Shown: positions 16,918-25,841 of the stretch, piece by piece
How positions within the stretch are numbered: position 1 is the first letter of the stretch
Layout of the letters: every line of letters begins with the position of its first letter
DNA from: Lewinella sp050633125
GTDB lineage: Bacteria; Bacteroidota; Bacteroidia; Chitinophagales; Saprospiraceae
Direction: 5' to 3'
Assembly (NCBI RefSeq): GCF_050633125.1
Contig: NZ_JBOEFX010000025.1
Location: forward strand, 1-64,000
DNA: 64,000 nucleotides
Program-made: the position numbers and the translations under genes
Notes under the pieces: model-generated
What the model was told of the DNA's origin: nothing
Databases searched by the model: none
The model's input: only the letters and a program-made list of their open reading frames with translations

Positions 16918-18465
16918 ATGGAATCCTCTTCCAGGTTTACAGTTTTTTTAGCGGTTGTGGTGTCGCTTGGCGGCTTTCTCTTTGGTTTTGATGCTGGCAT
17001 CATTTCTGGCGTAATGAACTTTGCCAGTCCTTTCTTTGAATTGACGGACTCACAAGACGGCAGTATTGTGGCGGCTCCTACTATGGCGGCTATGTTTGCG
17101 ATGCTGGTAGCGGGGCGTCTGAGTGATCGAATTGGGCGGAGAGTGGTATTGAAAGCAGTCGCTTTTCTGTACGCATTATCGGCAATATGGTCTGCTTATG
17201 CAGGTTCTTACGAGGCACTGTATGTTGCAAGGCTAGTTGGTGGATTGGCCTTCGGGGCAGCTTTGATCATTGCGCCTACGTTTATTGCTGAGATTTCTTC
17301 GGCAGCGAAGCGTGGTTCATTGGTGTCTATTCAGCAGTTGAATATTGTACTGGGTTTTTTCGCTGCATTTCTTTGCAACGCCTATCTCAATCACCTAAAC
17401 AATGATCCGGCAAGTAGCCTTACGGACGAAACTGTTTGGCGATGGATGTTGGGTGTAGAGTTTGTACCTGCGATCTTATACTTTGTACTGTTGTTTTTTG
17501 TGCCGCGCAGCCCACGGTGGCTCTATCTACAAGGCATGAAAGAAGAAGGTCAAGAGGTGTTGGTCAAGCTCCATGGTTCAGCTATTGCCAAGCAAGAGGC
17601 AGAAGATATTCAAAAAAGTATCCGGGAGAATAAAAACACGGAAAAGCCCAAAATCAAAGACTTATTTGCACCAGCGCTCAAGTACATTTTGTGGGTAGGA
17701 ATTGCCATCGGCATACTACAGCAAGTGACAGGTATCAACGCGGTATATTTTTACGCTACCTCTATTTTCAAGCAAACAGGTATTGGTACGGATGCTGCTT
17801 TTGCATCTGGCGTATGGCTCAGTTTAACGACAGTGATTTTTACGATCATCGCTATCTTCCTTATCGACCGGGTTGGGCGTCGGCCTCTTTTACTGGCGGG
17901 TATTGGGGGTATTGCTGCCAGTATGTTGCTTTGTGCGTTTAGCTTTAGCCAGGCCACTTATACCCTTACGGAAAACGATGCAAAATCACTGACGGAAGAA
18001 ATCGACGTTGCGGCATTGACCCCTTATTACGGGCAAACTTTTACCAATGATCTGGATTTTAAGAATGCCATGAAGGGCGCTATTGGTGAACAAGTTTACA
18101 AGAAATACGAAGGAGATATTCTGGAGAAGGCTACCAAGATCAATGCCGTCTTGGTGATGATTGGTATTCTGGCGTTTATCGCTTGTTTTGCTTTTTCTCT
18201 TGGCCCAGTCATGTGGGTGATGCTTTCAGAGCTTTATCCCAACCAATACCGAGGTCTAGCCATTGGCTTCGTTGGGTTTATCAACGGTTTCGCCAGCTGG
18301 CTGATTTCGCGGATATTCCCATGGGAGCTTGCGACCTTAGGAAATGCGACGACCTTCCTGATTTATGGGGTGATAGCTGCCGTCGGTTTCTTCCTCTTTC
18401 TAAAGATTTTACCAGAAACCAAAGGCAAAACGCTAGAAGCTATTGAGGCGGAATATACCAGGTAA
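16918..18465 (+). CDS. MFS sugar porter (XylE/GLUT type)
   Basis: 515 residues with 12 predicted membrane helices. Sugar-porter signatures are GFLFGFDAGIISGVMNF in helix 1, RLSDRIGRR in the 2-3 loop, PRSPRWLYLQG after helix 6, GILQQVTGINAVYFY in helix 7 (the sugar-contacting QQxxGxN) and PETKGKTLE at the C-terminus. An unusually long loop of about 75 residues between helices 9 and 10 is seen in some Bacteroidota porters. A proton-coupled xylose or related sugar importer is likely. It is last in the xylB-xylA-SSS-MFS run. Confidence 0.9.
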   Translation: MESSSRFTVFLAVVVSLGGFLFGFDAGIISGVMNFASPFFELTDSQDGSIVAAPTMAAMFAMLVAGRLSDRIGRRVVLKAVAFLYALSAIWSAYAGSYEALYVARLVGGLAFGAALIIAPTFIAEISSAAKRGSLVSIQQLNIVLGFFAAFLCNAYLNHLNNDPASSLTDETVWRWMLGVEFVPAILYFVLLFFVPRSPRWLYLQGMKEEGQEVLVKLHGSAIAKQEAEDIQKSIRENKNTEKPKIKDLFAPALKYILWVGIAIGILQQVTGINAVYFYATSIFKQTGIGTDAAFASGVWLSLTTVIFTIIAIFLIDRVGRRPLLLAGIGGIAASMLLCAFSFSQATYTLTENDAKSLTEEIDVAALTPYYGQTFTNDLDFKNAMKGAIGEQVYKKYEGDILEKATKINAVLVMIGILAFIACFAFSLGPVMWVMLSELYPNQYRGLAIGFVGFINGFASWLISRIFPWELATLGNATTFLIYGVIAAVGFFLFLKILPETKGKTLEAIEAEYTR

Positions 18466-18490
18466 GTGTACCTGGTGTCAGGTATTAGCT

Positions 18491-18551
18491 AACCGTAGTT
18501 CGGACTCCAGCCCGAGCGTAAAATCCACGCTCGGGCTGAAGCCCTACGGTT
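18491..18551 (+). terminator. Hairpin after the MFS gene
   Basis: CAGCCCGAGCGT/ACGCTCGGGCTG (18508-18538) is a perfect 12-bp stem with a 7-nt loop, enclosed by AACCGTAG/CTACGGTT. It lacks a T-run. It may be a repeat as well as a terminator, as GGCTGAAGCCCTACGG-like text recurs nearby. Confidence 0.5.
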
Positions 18552-18571
18552 GGGACACATTTCAATTATGT

Positions 18572-18692
18572 AGGCTTGTCGTAGTCTCCAGACTACGATA
18601 CTTTATCTTTCTGGCCTCCTGACCAGCGTAAGATGGGGTAAAGCTGATTGCTGGCCGGGAGACCAGCGGGATAGTTCGGAAACTAACATGAG
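18572..18692. repeat. 'GACCAGCGGGATA' structured intergenic repeat, copy 1
   Basis: Contains GTAGTCTCCAGACTAC, CTGACCAGCGTA, GGGAGACCAGCGGGATA and AACTAACATGAGCG. The same blocks in the same order occur at 56630-56726. Most of 18466-18916 is repeat material with no gene. Confidence 0.5.
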
Positions 18693-18728
18693 CGATAATG
18701 TTGGAAATTAAGATTTTCTCCAATATTC

Positions 18729-18749
18729 CACCTCTCCGAGGTGTTTTTT
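18729..18749 (+). terminator. Rho-independent terminator
   Basis: CACCTC-TCC-GAGGTG followed by TTTTTT: a 6-bp GC-rich stem, 3-nt loop and 6-T tail, on the + strand between the MFS and GH43 genes. Confidence 0.65.
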
Positions 18750-18916
18750 GATCCTAAACAACCGTAGGGCTGCTCCGAAGGAATGGCTATGCCAAAGCTC
18801 AAGCTAAGATTACATTTAGTGCCTAAGGCATTCGTTATAAGAGTTTGTTAGACCTACGTCATGTAATAGTTAGGCAGCGACGTTTTCTTACAAGCCCTGC
18901 TAAAAATCAATTTCTA

Positions 18917-20506
18917 ATGATCAAAAACCCTATACTGCGAGGCTTTAATCCAGATCCTTCGATTATTAGGGTAGGAGAGGATTACTACATTGCAACATCT
19001 ACCTTCGAGTGGTTTCCTGGTGTACAAATTTATCACTCGCGAGATTTGATAAACTGGGAGTTGGTGTCGCGGCCGCTGAACCGAAAGTCGCAGTTGGATA
19101 TGTTGGGCGTGCCGGATAGTGGTGGCGTTTGGGCACCTTGTTTGAGTTACGATAATGGGACCTTCTATTTGGTCTATTCCAATGTGAAATCCTTTCAAGG
19201 CGTCTGGAAAGACACCCCGAACTATTTGGTGACCACGCAAGATATCCTAGGCGATTGGTCGGAGCCCATTTTTCTCAGTAGTAGTGGTTTTGATGGCTCT
19301 CTGTTCCATGATAGCAGTGGCAAGAAATACTACCTGAGTATGCTGGTCGATCACCGGAAAGGGAAGTTTTTCGGGGGCATTGTTTTGCAAGAATTCTCTG
19401 TTGCGGAACAGCGGTTAATCGGCACTGCACAGGCTATTTTTCCGGGAACGGAATTGGGGCTTACCGAAGGGCCACACCTTTACCAACGCAACGGCTATTA
19501 CTACCTCATCACTGCGGAAGGAGGCACCGAATACGGGCACGCTGTGAGCATGGCGCGTTCTCGGCATTTGTTAGGTCCTTACGAGGTTCATCCCAATAAT
19601 CCCATCATGACGGCAAGGGGTAATCCCGAAGCTCCTTTTCAGAAAACGGGTCACGCCGATTTAGTGGAATCCGCAGTTGGAGACTGGTATATCGTTGCCC
19701 TCGCGGGGCGTCCGCTTTCTCGCAAAGGGCGCTGTATATTGGGTAGGGAAACAGTGCTGGAGGAGGTTGTTTGGCACAATGAATGGCCACAATTAAAGCA
19801 AGGAAATAAGCTGGTCAGGGAAAATATTCCCTTATCAACAGAGAAGGGAAACCACTCGGTATCAAGCGATACACGGATAGCATTTACGACGAAGTCCCTT
19901 GATATCAACTTTCAGTCTTTGCGTATTCCGATTACAGAAGATTGGTGTACGTTAGCAGACCGCCCAGGTTTTCTCCGCCTTTATGGGCAGGAATCGTTGA
20001 GTTCTTTGCATCGTCAAAGTCTACTGGCTCGGCGATTACAGCATTTTAATACAGAAGTGGCTACGGCGCTTGATTTTCAGCCCCGAAGTTTCCAGCAAAT
20101 GGCGGGCTTGGTCGCTTATTACAATACTTATCACTGGTACTATTTACTGGTACAAGGAACTGACCAGGGAGGCCGTGAGCTACAACTGTTGCGCTGTGAT
20201 AAATATGTTACTGAAGAGATGCTGACAGTTCCGGTACCCTTGCCAGACGAGGGCGAAATCAGGTTGAAATTGCTATGGCAACGTTCGGCTATACAGTGTT
20301 TTTACGCGCTGGATGGGGCTGGTTGGCAACGCTGTGGCCCGGTATTAGACGGCAGTATCTTGTCGGATGATTACGTGCGTGATGAAACCAATCGCTATCG
20401 CCCGGCCTTCACGGGGGCTTTTGTTGGCCTATGCTGTCAAGACCTAAGTGGCCAGAACCATTACGCAGATTTCGCCTGGTTTGAGTATCAAAGTATTACG
20501 ACATAA
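18917..20506 (+). CDS. Glycoside hydrolase family 43, probable beta-xylosidase
   Basis: 529 residues from the ATG at 18917 (MIKNPILRGFNPDPSIIRVG), the standard start of intracellular GH43 beta-xylosidases. An upstream in-frame ATG at 18845 adds 24 residues without family character. The five-blade propeller shows the three expected acids: general base Asp13 (NPDPS), pKa-modulating Asp126 (GFDGSL) and general acid Glu184 (TEGPHLY). A C-terminal beta-sandwich (about 330-529), as in two-domain xylosidases, completes the usual 530-residue length. No signal peptide, so it probably cuts imported xylo-oligosaccharides in the cytoplasm and feeds xylose to xylA/xylB. Arabinofuranosidase activity is the alternative. 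Confidence 0.9.
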   Translation: MIKNPILRGFNPDPSIIRVGEDYYIATSTFEWFPGVQIYHSRDLINWELVSRPLNRKSQLDMLGVPDSGGVWAPCLSYDNGTFYLVYSNVKSFQGVWKDTPNYLVTTQDILGDWSEPIFLSSSGFDGSLFHDSSGKKYYLSMLVDHRKGKFFGGIVLQEFSVAEQRLIGTAQAIFPGTELGLTEGPHLYQRNGYYYLITAEGGTEYGHAVSMARSRHLLGPYEVHPNNPIMTARGNPEAPFQKTGHADLVESAVGDWYIVALAGRPLSRKGRCILGRETVLEEVVWHNEWPQLKQGNKLVRENIPLSTEKGNHSVSSDTRIAFTTKSLDINFQSLRIPITEDWCTLADRPGFLRLYGQESLSSLHRQSLLARRLQHFNTEVATALDFQPRSFQQMAGLVAYYNTYHWYYLLVQGTDQGGRELQLLRCDKYVTEEMLTVPVPLPDEGEIRLKLLWQRSAIQCFYALDGAGWQRCGPVLDGSILSDDYVRDETNRYRPAFTGAFVGLCCQDLSGQNHYADFAWFEYQSITT

Positions 20507-20602
20507 CGGCGAAATGGCCTTCCGAAAAAATGATGTGGCAATGTGTTTTCGTGCTGTTTCCGGAAAGTGTCCAGTCAACTGTGTCTAACTAAAACTGTCG
20601 AA

Positions 20603-20673
20603 ATGTATCTACTTGATAACCAGTAATAAAAAACTCTGCGTCTCTGCGTCTCTGCGCGAGACACACTATTGGG
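20603..20673 (+). repeat. Long copy of the CTCTGCG dispersed repeat, upstream of the GH26-like gene
   Basis: ATGTATCTACTTGATAACCA then three CTCTGCG units and GCGCGAGACACA. It is the closest relative of the copy upstream of xylA (13709). Its 5' side is preceded at 20543-20562 by an inverted copy of AGGAAACAGCACGAAAAC-type sequence. Confidence 0.55.
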
Positions 20674-20722
20674 GATACTCCCTGTTTCTGTGATAAAAAT
20701 TAAGTAATACAAAAAAAGAACT

Positions 20723-21868
20723 ATGTGGCTATGTGTTAAAAAAAACCTCGCTTTCGGGTTGTTAATCCTGTTAAGCAGCTGTCAGCCTAATCAACCGGTA
20801 GAAGAAAACACCTCTTCGGAGCCAACGGAAGAAGTACGCGCCCTGGCGAAATTTGAACCCGCCGATGGGAAATGTATCCTCTTTGTAGGTCAAGACCTGG
20901 AATCGGTAGGTGGTTTGGAAGATTACAATGACGGCTATTTCGATCACTTTCCCACACCAGGAGGTTTTACCATGTATTCGGGCATCTCCCCCGGTGATAC
21001 CTCTTTTGGCTACGTGATGAAAGGCTTGGATGGCATTTGGGAAACCGATGATTGGGGCGATAGTGATAATAACATGTCGCTTCAGTTGGGCGATGAAGAT
21101 TTTAAACATTCTGCCCTGGCGATTGGCTTTTGGATGGTCAATCATGAAGGAGAGATTGCCCGCGGTGAGCAAGATGAGATGGTAGACCGTTTTGGGGAAT
21201 GGCTGAAATCATTGCACCCGCGGCCGGTATTTTTACGAATAGGTTATGAGTTTAGTGGCTCATGGAATCATTATAATCGGGAAGATTTCATCACGGCCTT
21301 TCGGCGAATAAAAGACAGGTACGATGAGATGGGGGTGACCAATGTCGCCTACGTCTGGCAGTCGCACGGAGCCGATGAGCCTTTAGATTTGTTAGCATCA
21401 TGGTACCCAGGTGATGAGTATGTTGACTGGTGTGCCTACTCTTTCTTTTCCCGCTGGGAGGAAGCCAATATGGTGGAGTTTGCCCGCCAGCATGGCAAAC
21501 CTGTTTTTATTGCGGAAGCTACTCCCACCATTTCTACTGCCACCACCAAAACGGATGGCAAAACGAAGGAGACCATTCTTTCTGATCCAGCGAAAGCAGA
21601 GGAGGCTTGGGAGCATTGGTTTGTGCCCTTTTTTAAAACCGTTAGTGATAATCCTGATGTTGTAAAAGCGGTAAGTTATATCAATTGCCATTGGAAATCG
21701 CACCGAATGTGGTTTGATAACCCCACTTTCCAGGATGTTGATGCGCGATTGCAGAGCAGTGAGATGATTAGTGAACGATGGTTGGAGGAAACGGGTAAAG
21801 CCAATTACCTTAAAGCCTCGCCTATGTTGTTTGATGAATTGTGGGGGCTGGAAAATGATAGCGAATAG
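20723..21868 (+). CDS. GH26-like glycoside hydrolase lipoprotein (mannanase/xylanase type)
   Basis: 381 residues with a lipoprotein signal (LLILLSSC, Cys20 as the lipid site). The catalytic part looks like clan GH-A family 26: acid/base Glu176 in RIGYEFSGSWN and nucleophile Glu265 in KPVFIAEATP, with the family's aromatic WCAYSFFSRW strand between them. GH26 enzymes are mostly beta-mannanases, and some cut beta-1,3-xylan or lichenan. Its place after xylose genes and GH43 hints at a xylan-type polymer, which is inference. The start ATG and the first five codons lie within the ATGTGGCTATGTG dispersed repeat, and no other in-frame ATG precedes the signal, so a repeat copy may have supplied the start. 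Confidence 0.75.
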   Translation: MWLCVKKNLAFGLLILLSSCQPNQPVEENTSSEPTEEVRALAKFEPADGKCILFVGQDLESVGGLEDYNDGYFDHFPTPGGFTMYSGISPGDTSFGYVMKGLDGIWETDDWGDSDNNMSLQLGDEDFKHSALAIGFWMVNHEGEIARGEQDEMVDRFGEWLKSLHPRPVFLRIGYEFSGSWNHYNREDFITAFRRIKDRYDEMGVTNVAYVWQSHGADEPLDLLASWYPGDEYVDWCAYSFFSRWEEANMVEFARQHGKPVFIAEATPTISTATTKTDGKTKETILSDPAKAEEAWEHWFVPFFKTVSDNPDVVKAVSYINCHWKSHRMWFDNPTFQDVDARLQSSEMISERWLEETGKANYLKASPMLFDELWGLENDSE

Positions 21869-21967
21869 AGAAGACGTTTGTAATAATAGAACCACAAAAG
21901 CACTAATTTGGAGGGAACTATTGCTATCGAGTAGAACGTTAATGGCCAATACGAATACTTTAGTAGA

Positions 21968-22477
21968 ATGATAGAAGATAACAAAATAGCCCTTCGTCCC
22001 TTAGAGGCATCCGACCGCAAAGCTTTTGCCCTTTTGGCAAACAACAGAAATATTTGGAACAATGTCCGCAACCGGATGCCTCACCCCTATACAGAAGAGG
22101 ATGCGGATGAGTTTATCCTCCTGGCCAGTAGCCCCGATGGCCCTACTATTCGAGCTATTACATTAGATGGCACATTGGCTGGGGTAATCGGATTACATCC
22201 CGGGCAGGATGTCTACGAAGGTACCGCAGAGCTGGGCTACTGGATCGGAGAACCTTATTGGGGGCTCGGCTTAGCATCAGCTGCGGTAAAGGAGATGATT
22301 TCAATAGGATTTCAGAAACTGAACCTGCGGCGAATTTTTGCATCAGTATATGACTACAACGTGGCTTCTATGCGGGTGTTGGAAAAAAATGGTTTTGAAA
22401 AAGAAGGCGTAGCAAAAGCAGCAGTACTCAAGAATGGTAAGGTATTTGATGAGGTGAAGTATGGATTGTTGCCGTAG
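21968..22477 (+). CDS. GNAT family N-acetyltransferase (RimJ/RimL type)
   Basis: 169 residues of a single GNAT fold. It shows IALRPLEASDRKAF at the N-terminus, the motif A/acetyl-CoA region ELGYWIGEPYWGLGLASAAVKEMISIGF (about 89-116) and VYDYNVASMRVLEKNGFEKEG near the end. The pattern is that of the RimJ/RimL subfamily, which acetylates protein N-termini or small amines. It is 99 bp after the GH26-like gene and unrelated in function. The substrate cannot be assigned. Confidence 0.9.
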   Translation: MIEDNKIALRPLEASDRKAFALLANNRNIWNNVRNRMPHPYTEEDADEFILLASSPDGPTIRAITLDGTLAGVIGLHPGQDVYEGTAELGYWIGEPYWGLGLASAAVKEMISIGFQKLNLRRIFASVYDYNVASMRVLEKNGFEKEGVAKAAVLKNGKVFDEVKYGLLP

Positions 22478-22509
22478 GTAGTAAGCTGATGATAAAAGCG
22501 TATGACACT

Positions 22510-22617
22510 TTCAGGCCTTAGCCAAAATTCGGCCTGATTTGACAGGCTATAGCATATAAATTATGTGGTTGGTCAGCACGGATTTTGATGATCATCAAAA
22601 TCCATGCTGACGCATGT
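22510..22617. repeat. Palindromic element between convergent genes, sibling of the 54553 element
   Basis: A 40-bp near-perfect palindrome at 22572-22611 has the core GGATTTTGATGATCATC and outer GTCAGCA/TGCTGAC. The left part (TTAGCCAAAATTCGGCCTGA) matches the left part of the 54553-54771 element. It may end transcription of both the GNAT gene and the M28 gene. Confidence 0.5.
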
Positions 22618-22629
22618 CTCTACGCTCCT

Positions 22630-24219
22630 TTATTTTTCGCTAGTACCGTTATCCTCTGCCGTTGTCTCCAATTCAAAAGGCTTCCGCGGTATCATCTCAT
22701 CCCGCATGGCTGTATGGAATACAAAAGAAGCAATGATGGTAGCTGCTTGGGCCAGGTCGGCTTCTACCAGATGATCCAGATTATCCATGTTGGAATGGTG
22801 GGTACGCGCAAAATAAGCCATAGGCTCTTGGATAAACTGAAAGCCGGGGATACCAACAGCATCAAAGGCCAGGTGATCCGTGCCGCCAGTATTGGACAAA
22901 CTCAGCGTGCTAGCGTCCAAATCTTTGAAAGGCTCCAGCCAGGCCCGAAAAATGGGCGCTACAGCGGCATTTCCTTGCATATAAACACCCCGGATTTTAC
23001 CAGTACCGTTGTCCAGATTGTAGTAGGCAGAGATTTTTTCCTGCTCGGGTTTCAAGCTTTGTGGCGTATTGTTATCAGGTGGAAACTCCGCAAAATGTTC
23101 TCTGGAGTAGCCACGGGATCCAAACAAGCCCTGCTCCTCGCCCGTCCATAGCGCCAAGCGTAGGGTACGGCGGGGCTGGATACCACTTTCCTTAATCGTT
23201 TCCAGTAAAATGCGGGCTGCTTCCATCATCACCGTAGAGCCAGCGCCGTTGTCGGTAGCGCCGGTGCCAGTATGCCAAGAGTCATAGTGAGCACCAAACA
23301 TGACCACTTCGTCTTTCAAATCGGTTCCGGGAATCTCAGCGATGATGTTGTGCTCCATCCCGTCCGGGTTGGTATAGTGAGCCTCCAGCTCGACACTGAG
23401 CTGTATGGGGATACCGCGCTGGAGGTTTCGGAAAATTCGATTGTAATGCTCTACCGCCAAAGTGAATTGAGGCACTACTTCGCGATCCACATTTTGGGCT
23501 CTGCCTTCCGCCGTCCGGGCGCCGGATACAAATACGGTACCCAGATCGCCCTTGTAGCTCCGGGTCAAAACAGCCAAAGGCTGTTCTTCGCCAAGAAATT
23601 GCCAGAGCTTCTGGTTGAAAGTAAAGCCACTTAGATCACGATAATTGCGGCGTGGACGTGGGGTGGGTTCAGGAGCATTCGCCAGTTCCAACAGGCTTTC
23701 GGCATCATGTCTTCTAGCGGCTGGCTCAAAGAGTTCCTCCACTTGGCGCGTCGTGTCGAACAACACAAACTTCCCTTTCAGTTTTCCTTTGTAAGCGGCC
23801 AGGTCTTCTTCTTTATTTGCCTGGAGGTAGATGACCTCTCCGGTGCCCTTTACTGAAGGAGACCAAGCTTTGGGGTAGGCAATGATCGGCCAGTAGCCGG
23901 GCCCGTTGGCGTGCATTTCAAAATGAGTCATTTCCCAGCCACGTCCAAAAGGGCCCCAGCTTTCCAGATGTACGTTGGCCATACCCCATTCAGTGAGGGT
24001 ATTCTGGGCCCATTCGGTAGCTTTGTCCAGCATTGGCGAGCCAGTCAGTCGCGGGCCGTAGACATCGGTGATCCAGCCCGCAATTTCCATAGCTTGGCTT
24101 TGGTCCAGACCATGTTTGCGGATCAGATCGTTGATGTCCTTGTTCACCTCTTCCTGGGCAGTAGCCATGGTGAAGATCGAGGTCAACAAAAATACGAGCA
24201 CTAGTAAGCGATTAGTCAT
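22630..24219 (-). CDS. Secreted M28 family zinc peptidase
   Basis: 529 residues with a signal peptide (about 1-21, ending MATAQ). The C-terminal half is an M28 di-zinc aminopeptidase/carboxypeptidase domain: AHYDSWHTGTGATDNGAG (His311, Asp323), WTGEEQGLFGSRGY (catalytic Glu361, metal Glu362), YYNLDNGTG and RTHHSNMDNLDHL for the last metal His. The inserted region of about 115-250 corresponds to the PA-type protease-associated subdomain of this subfamily. No T9SS tail, so it is probably periplasmic or exported by another route. It ends convergently with the GNAT gene. Confidence 0.92.
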   Translation of the reverse strand: MTNRLLVLVFLLTSIFTMATAQEEVNKDINDLIRKHGLDQSQAMEIAGWITDVYGPRLTGSPMLDKATEWAQNTLTEWGMANVHLESWGPFGRGWEMTHFEMHANGPGYWPIIAYPKAWSPSVKGTGEVIYLQANKEEDLAAYKGKLKGKFVLFDTTRQVEELFEPAARRHDAESLLELANAPEPTPRPRRNYRDLSGFTFNQKLWQFLGEEQPLAVLTRSYKGDLGTVFVSGARTAEGRAQNVDREVVPQFTLAVEHYNRIFRNLQRGIPIQLSVELEAHYTNPDGMEHNIIAEIPGTDLKDEVVMFGAHYDSWHTGTGATDNGAGSTVMMEAARILLETIKESGIQPRRTLRLALWTGEEQGLFGSRGYSREHFAEFPPDNNTPQSLKPEQEKISAYYNLDNGTGKIRGVYMQGNAAVAPIFRAWLEPFKDLDASTLSLSNTGGTDHLAFDAVGIPGFQFIQEPMAYFARTHHSNMDNLDHLVEADLAQAATIIASFVFHTAMRDEMIPRKPFELETTAEDNGTSEK

Positions 24220-24345
24220 AATGCATGATTAAGTCAAGTGAAACAATGGTGTTAAACCTCCTAAAGTTAGGGTAAAATCGGAAATGGAAATGGAAAGAGA
24301 AGTGAAACGGGGCAGGTAATCAGTAGAAGGAAGGATACTAACGAC

Positions 24346-25620
24346 TTATTGCACAATAAAGACCTCTCGGAAGGAACCCGTTTGGCTGTTATGTACTTCA
24401 ACTACATACCATCCTGGTTCATAGTTGCGTACATCGATCAGTGTATGGTAGGTAGATTGTTCTTGAAGGTATAGGGGCATGATAGTTCCGTCGCTTCTGC
24501 GGATGGAGATATTATCAGCATCGATGTTTTGAGAATCAACAGTAAGAAAACTACTAGTAGGGTTGGGGTAGAGGTTGATTCGTATAAGTTTAGTTGTGCT
24601 ATTTAGGGCAATGATTTCACTCTGACTGCGCTCTCCCGAAAAATCAATTTGGGTAAGGCGATAATAATTCATTCCAAAATCAGGGTTAGTATCCGTAAAT
24701 TGATAGTTAATGGTGTGCTGACTATCACCGCTACCAGCTACTTCGCCGATGGTATTGAAGCTTTTGCCATCAATACTGCGTTCAACCATAAAAGATTGGT
24801 TGTTGTGTTCTGTGCGGGTCTGCCAGTAAAGCTGAGTGCCATTGTCTGTGACTTCTCCACGGAACTCAGAAAGTTCTACAGGAAGCAGGCTGAGGTCAAA
24901 AACGCCATTCCAGACGTTGCCAAGTTGTATTCCATCTACAACCATCATGTTACTACTAGCTGCTGGGGCATTGATCAAAATACGACCGATTTGATCAGGC
25001 AAACCTGTTCCATTCACAGTGGTTGTTAAAGCTGGCGAAGCTGGCTCTTGAGGCATGAAGTCAGGGCTGATGTACACCTTGAGAAGGTCGTTGCCTGCGA
25101 CTACAAACTCGTATTTCAAAACCACATGGTAGACGGTAGCTTCAGCAAAAGTAGCAACGCTGGTAACTTGGTCGGCTATGGACTGCGTCGTTAAGGCGGC
25201 TTTTATCACACCATTTAACTGGTCTTTATAAAAACCAAATCCGGCAAAAGTACTCGCGAAGGCCTCCTTTTCTACCGCCATTTGATAATCAGGAAAAGTA
25301 GGTAGCTGGCTCTCATTGTCAATTCGAACCAGGAAAGACAGGTAGGCAGCACCACTGGCAAAAGAGGTTGCTAATAAGTTGTCGCGACCAATATTTCCAC
25401 CGCTACTCTGTAATTGCAAGACCTGCCCGTCGGCGTTGTTTTGCGGGTAATCGGCGAGCGTCATAGCATCAGTAATCACTTGAAAGTTAGCATTGCCGCT
25501 CCATTGATTCTGGTTGTTGAGTGTGCCAAGATTGAGGTCGAAATCTTCGTTGAAGTTGTCTTGGGCAATGATGGTTTGCTGAAAAAGGAGCGTAATAAGA
25601 ACCGCGAAAAGATATTTCAT
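24346..25620 (-). CDS. T9SS type A sorting-domain protein, concanavalin-like N-domain
   Basis: About 424 residues from the ATG at 25618-25620, which opens a signal peptide (MKYLFAVLITLLFQQTIIAQ). An upstream ATG at 25680 adds polar residues before it. Residues 21-210 look like a beta-sandwich (DNFNEDFDL...AYLSFLVRIDN). Then SLLPVELSEFRGEVTDNGTQLYWQTRTEHNNQSF marks the linker typical of Bacteroidota T9SS proteins. The last 80 residues form the type A sorting domain (INLYPNPTSSFLTV...GWYVVEVHN). It is therefore exported by the Por system and attached or released at the surface. Function of the N-domain unknown. Confidence 0.82.
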   Translation of the reverse strand: MKYLFAVLITLLFQQTIIAQDNFNEDFDLNLGTLNNQNQWSGNANFQVITDAMTLADYPQNNADGQVLQLQSSGGNIGRDNLLATSFASGAAYLSFLVRIDNESQLPTFPDYQMAVEKEAFASTFAGFGFYKDQLNGVIKAALTTQSIADQVTSVATFAEATVYHVVLKYEFVVAGNDLLKVYISPDFMPQEPASPALTTTVNGTGLPDQIGRILINAPAASSNMMVVDGIQLGNVWNGVFDLSLLPVELSEFRGEVTDNGTQLYWQTRTEHNNQSFMVERSIDGKSFNTIGEVAGSGDSQHTINYQFTDTNPDFGMNYYRLTQIDFSGERSQSEIIALNSTTKLIRINLYPNPTSSFLTVDSQNIDADNISIRRSDGTIMPLYLQEQSTYHTLIDVRNYEPGWYVVEVHNSQTGSFREVFIVQ

Positions 25621-25841
25621 AGTAGTACATTTCTGAGCTAGATTTTGCCATAGCATGCTGTATAATAATCCTTGTGTCACCTTTGGCCTATCCTTCGTTC
25701 GTTTAGTACGAACATTTAGTGCCTAAGGCACTAGTTGACTGGATGAGCCACGGATATGACGGATTGAATAGGGTTTATACGAACTTTAAAGCCGTGAAAA
25801 TCCTATTCAATCCGTTAAATTTGTGTTCTATCCGTCCTGAT

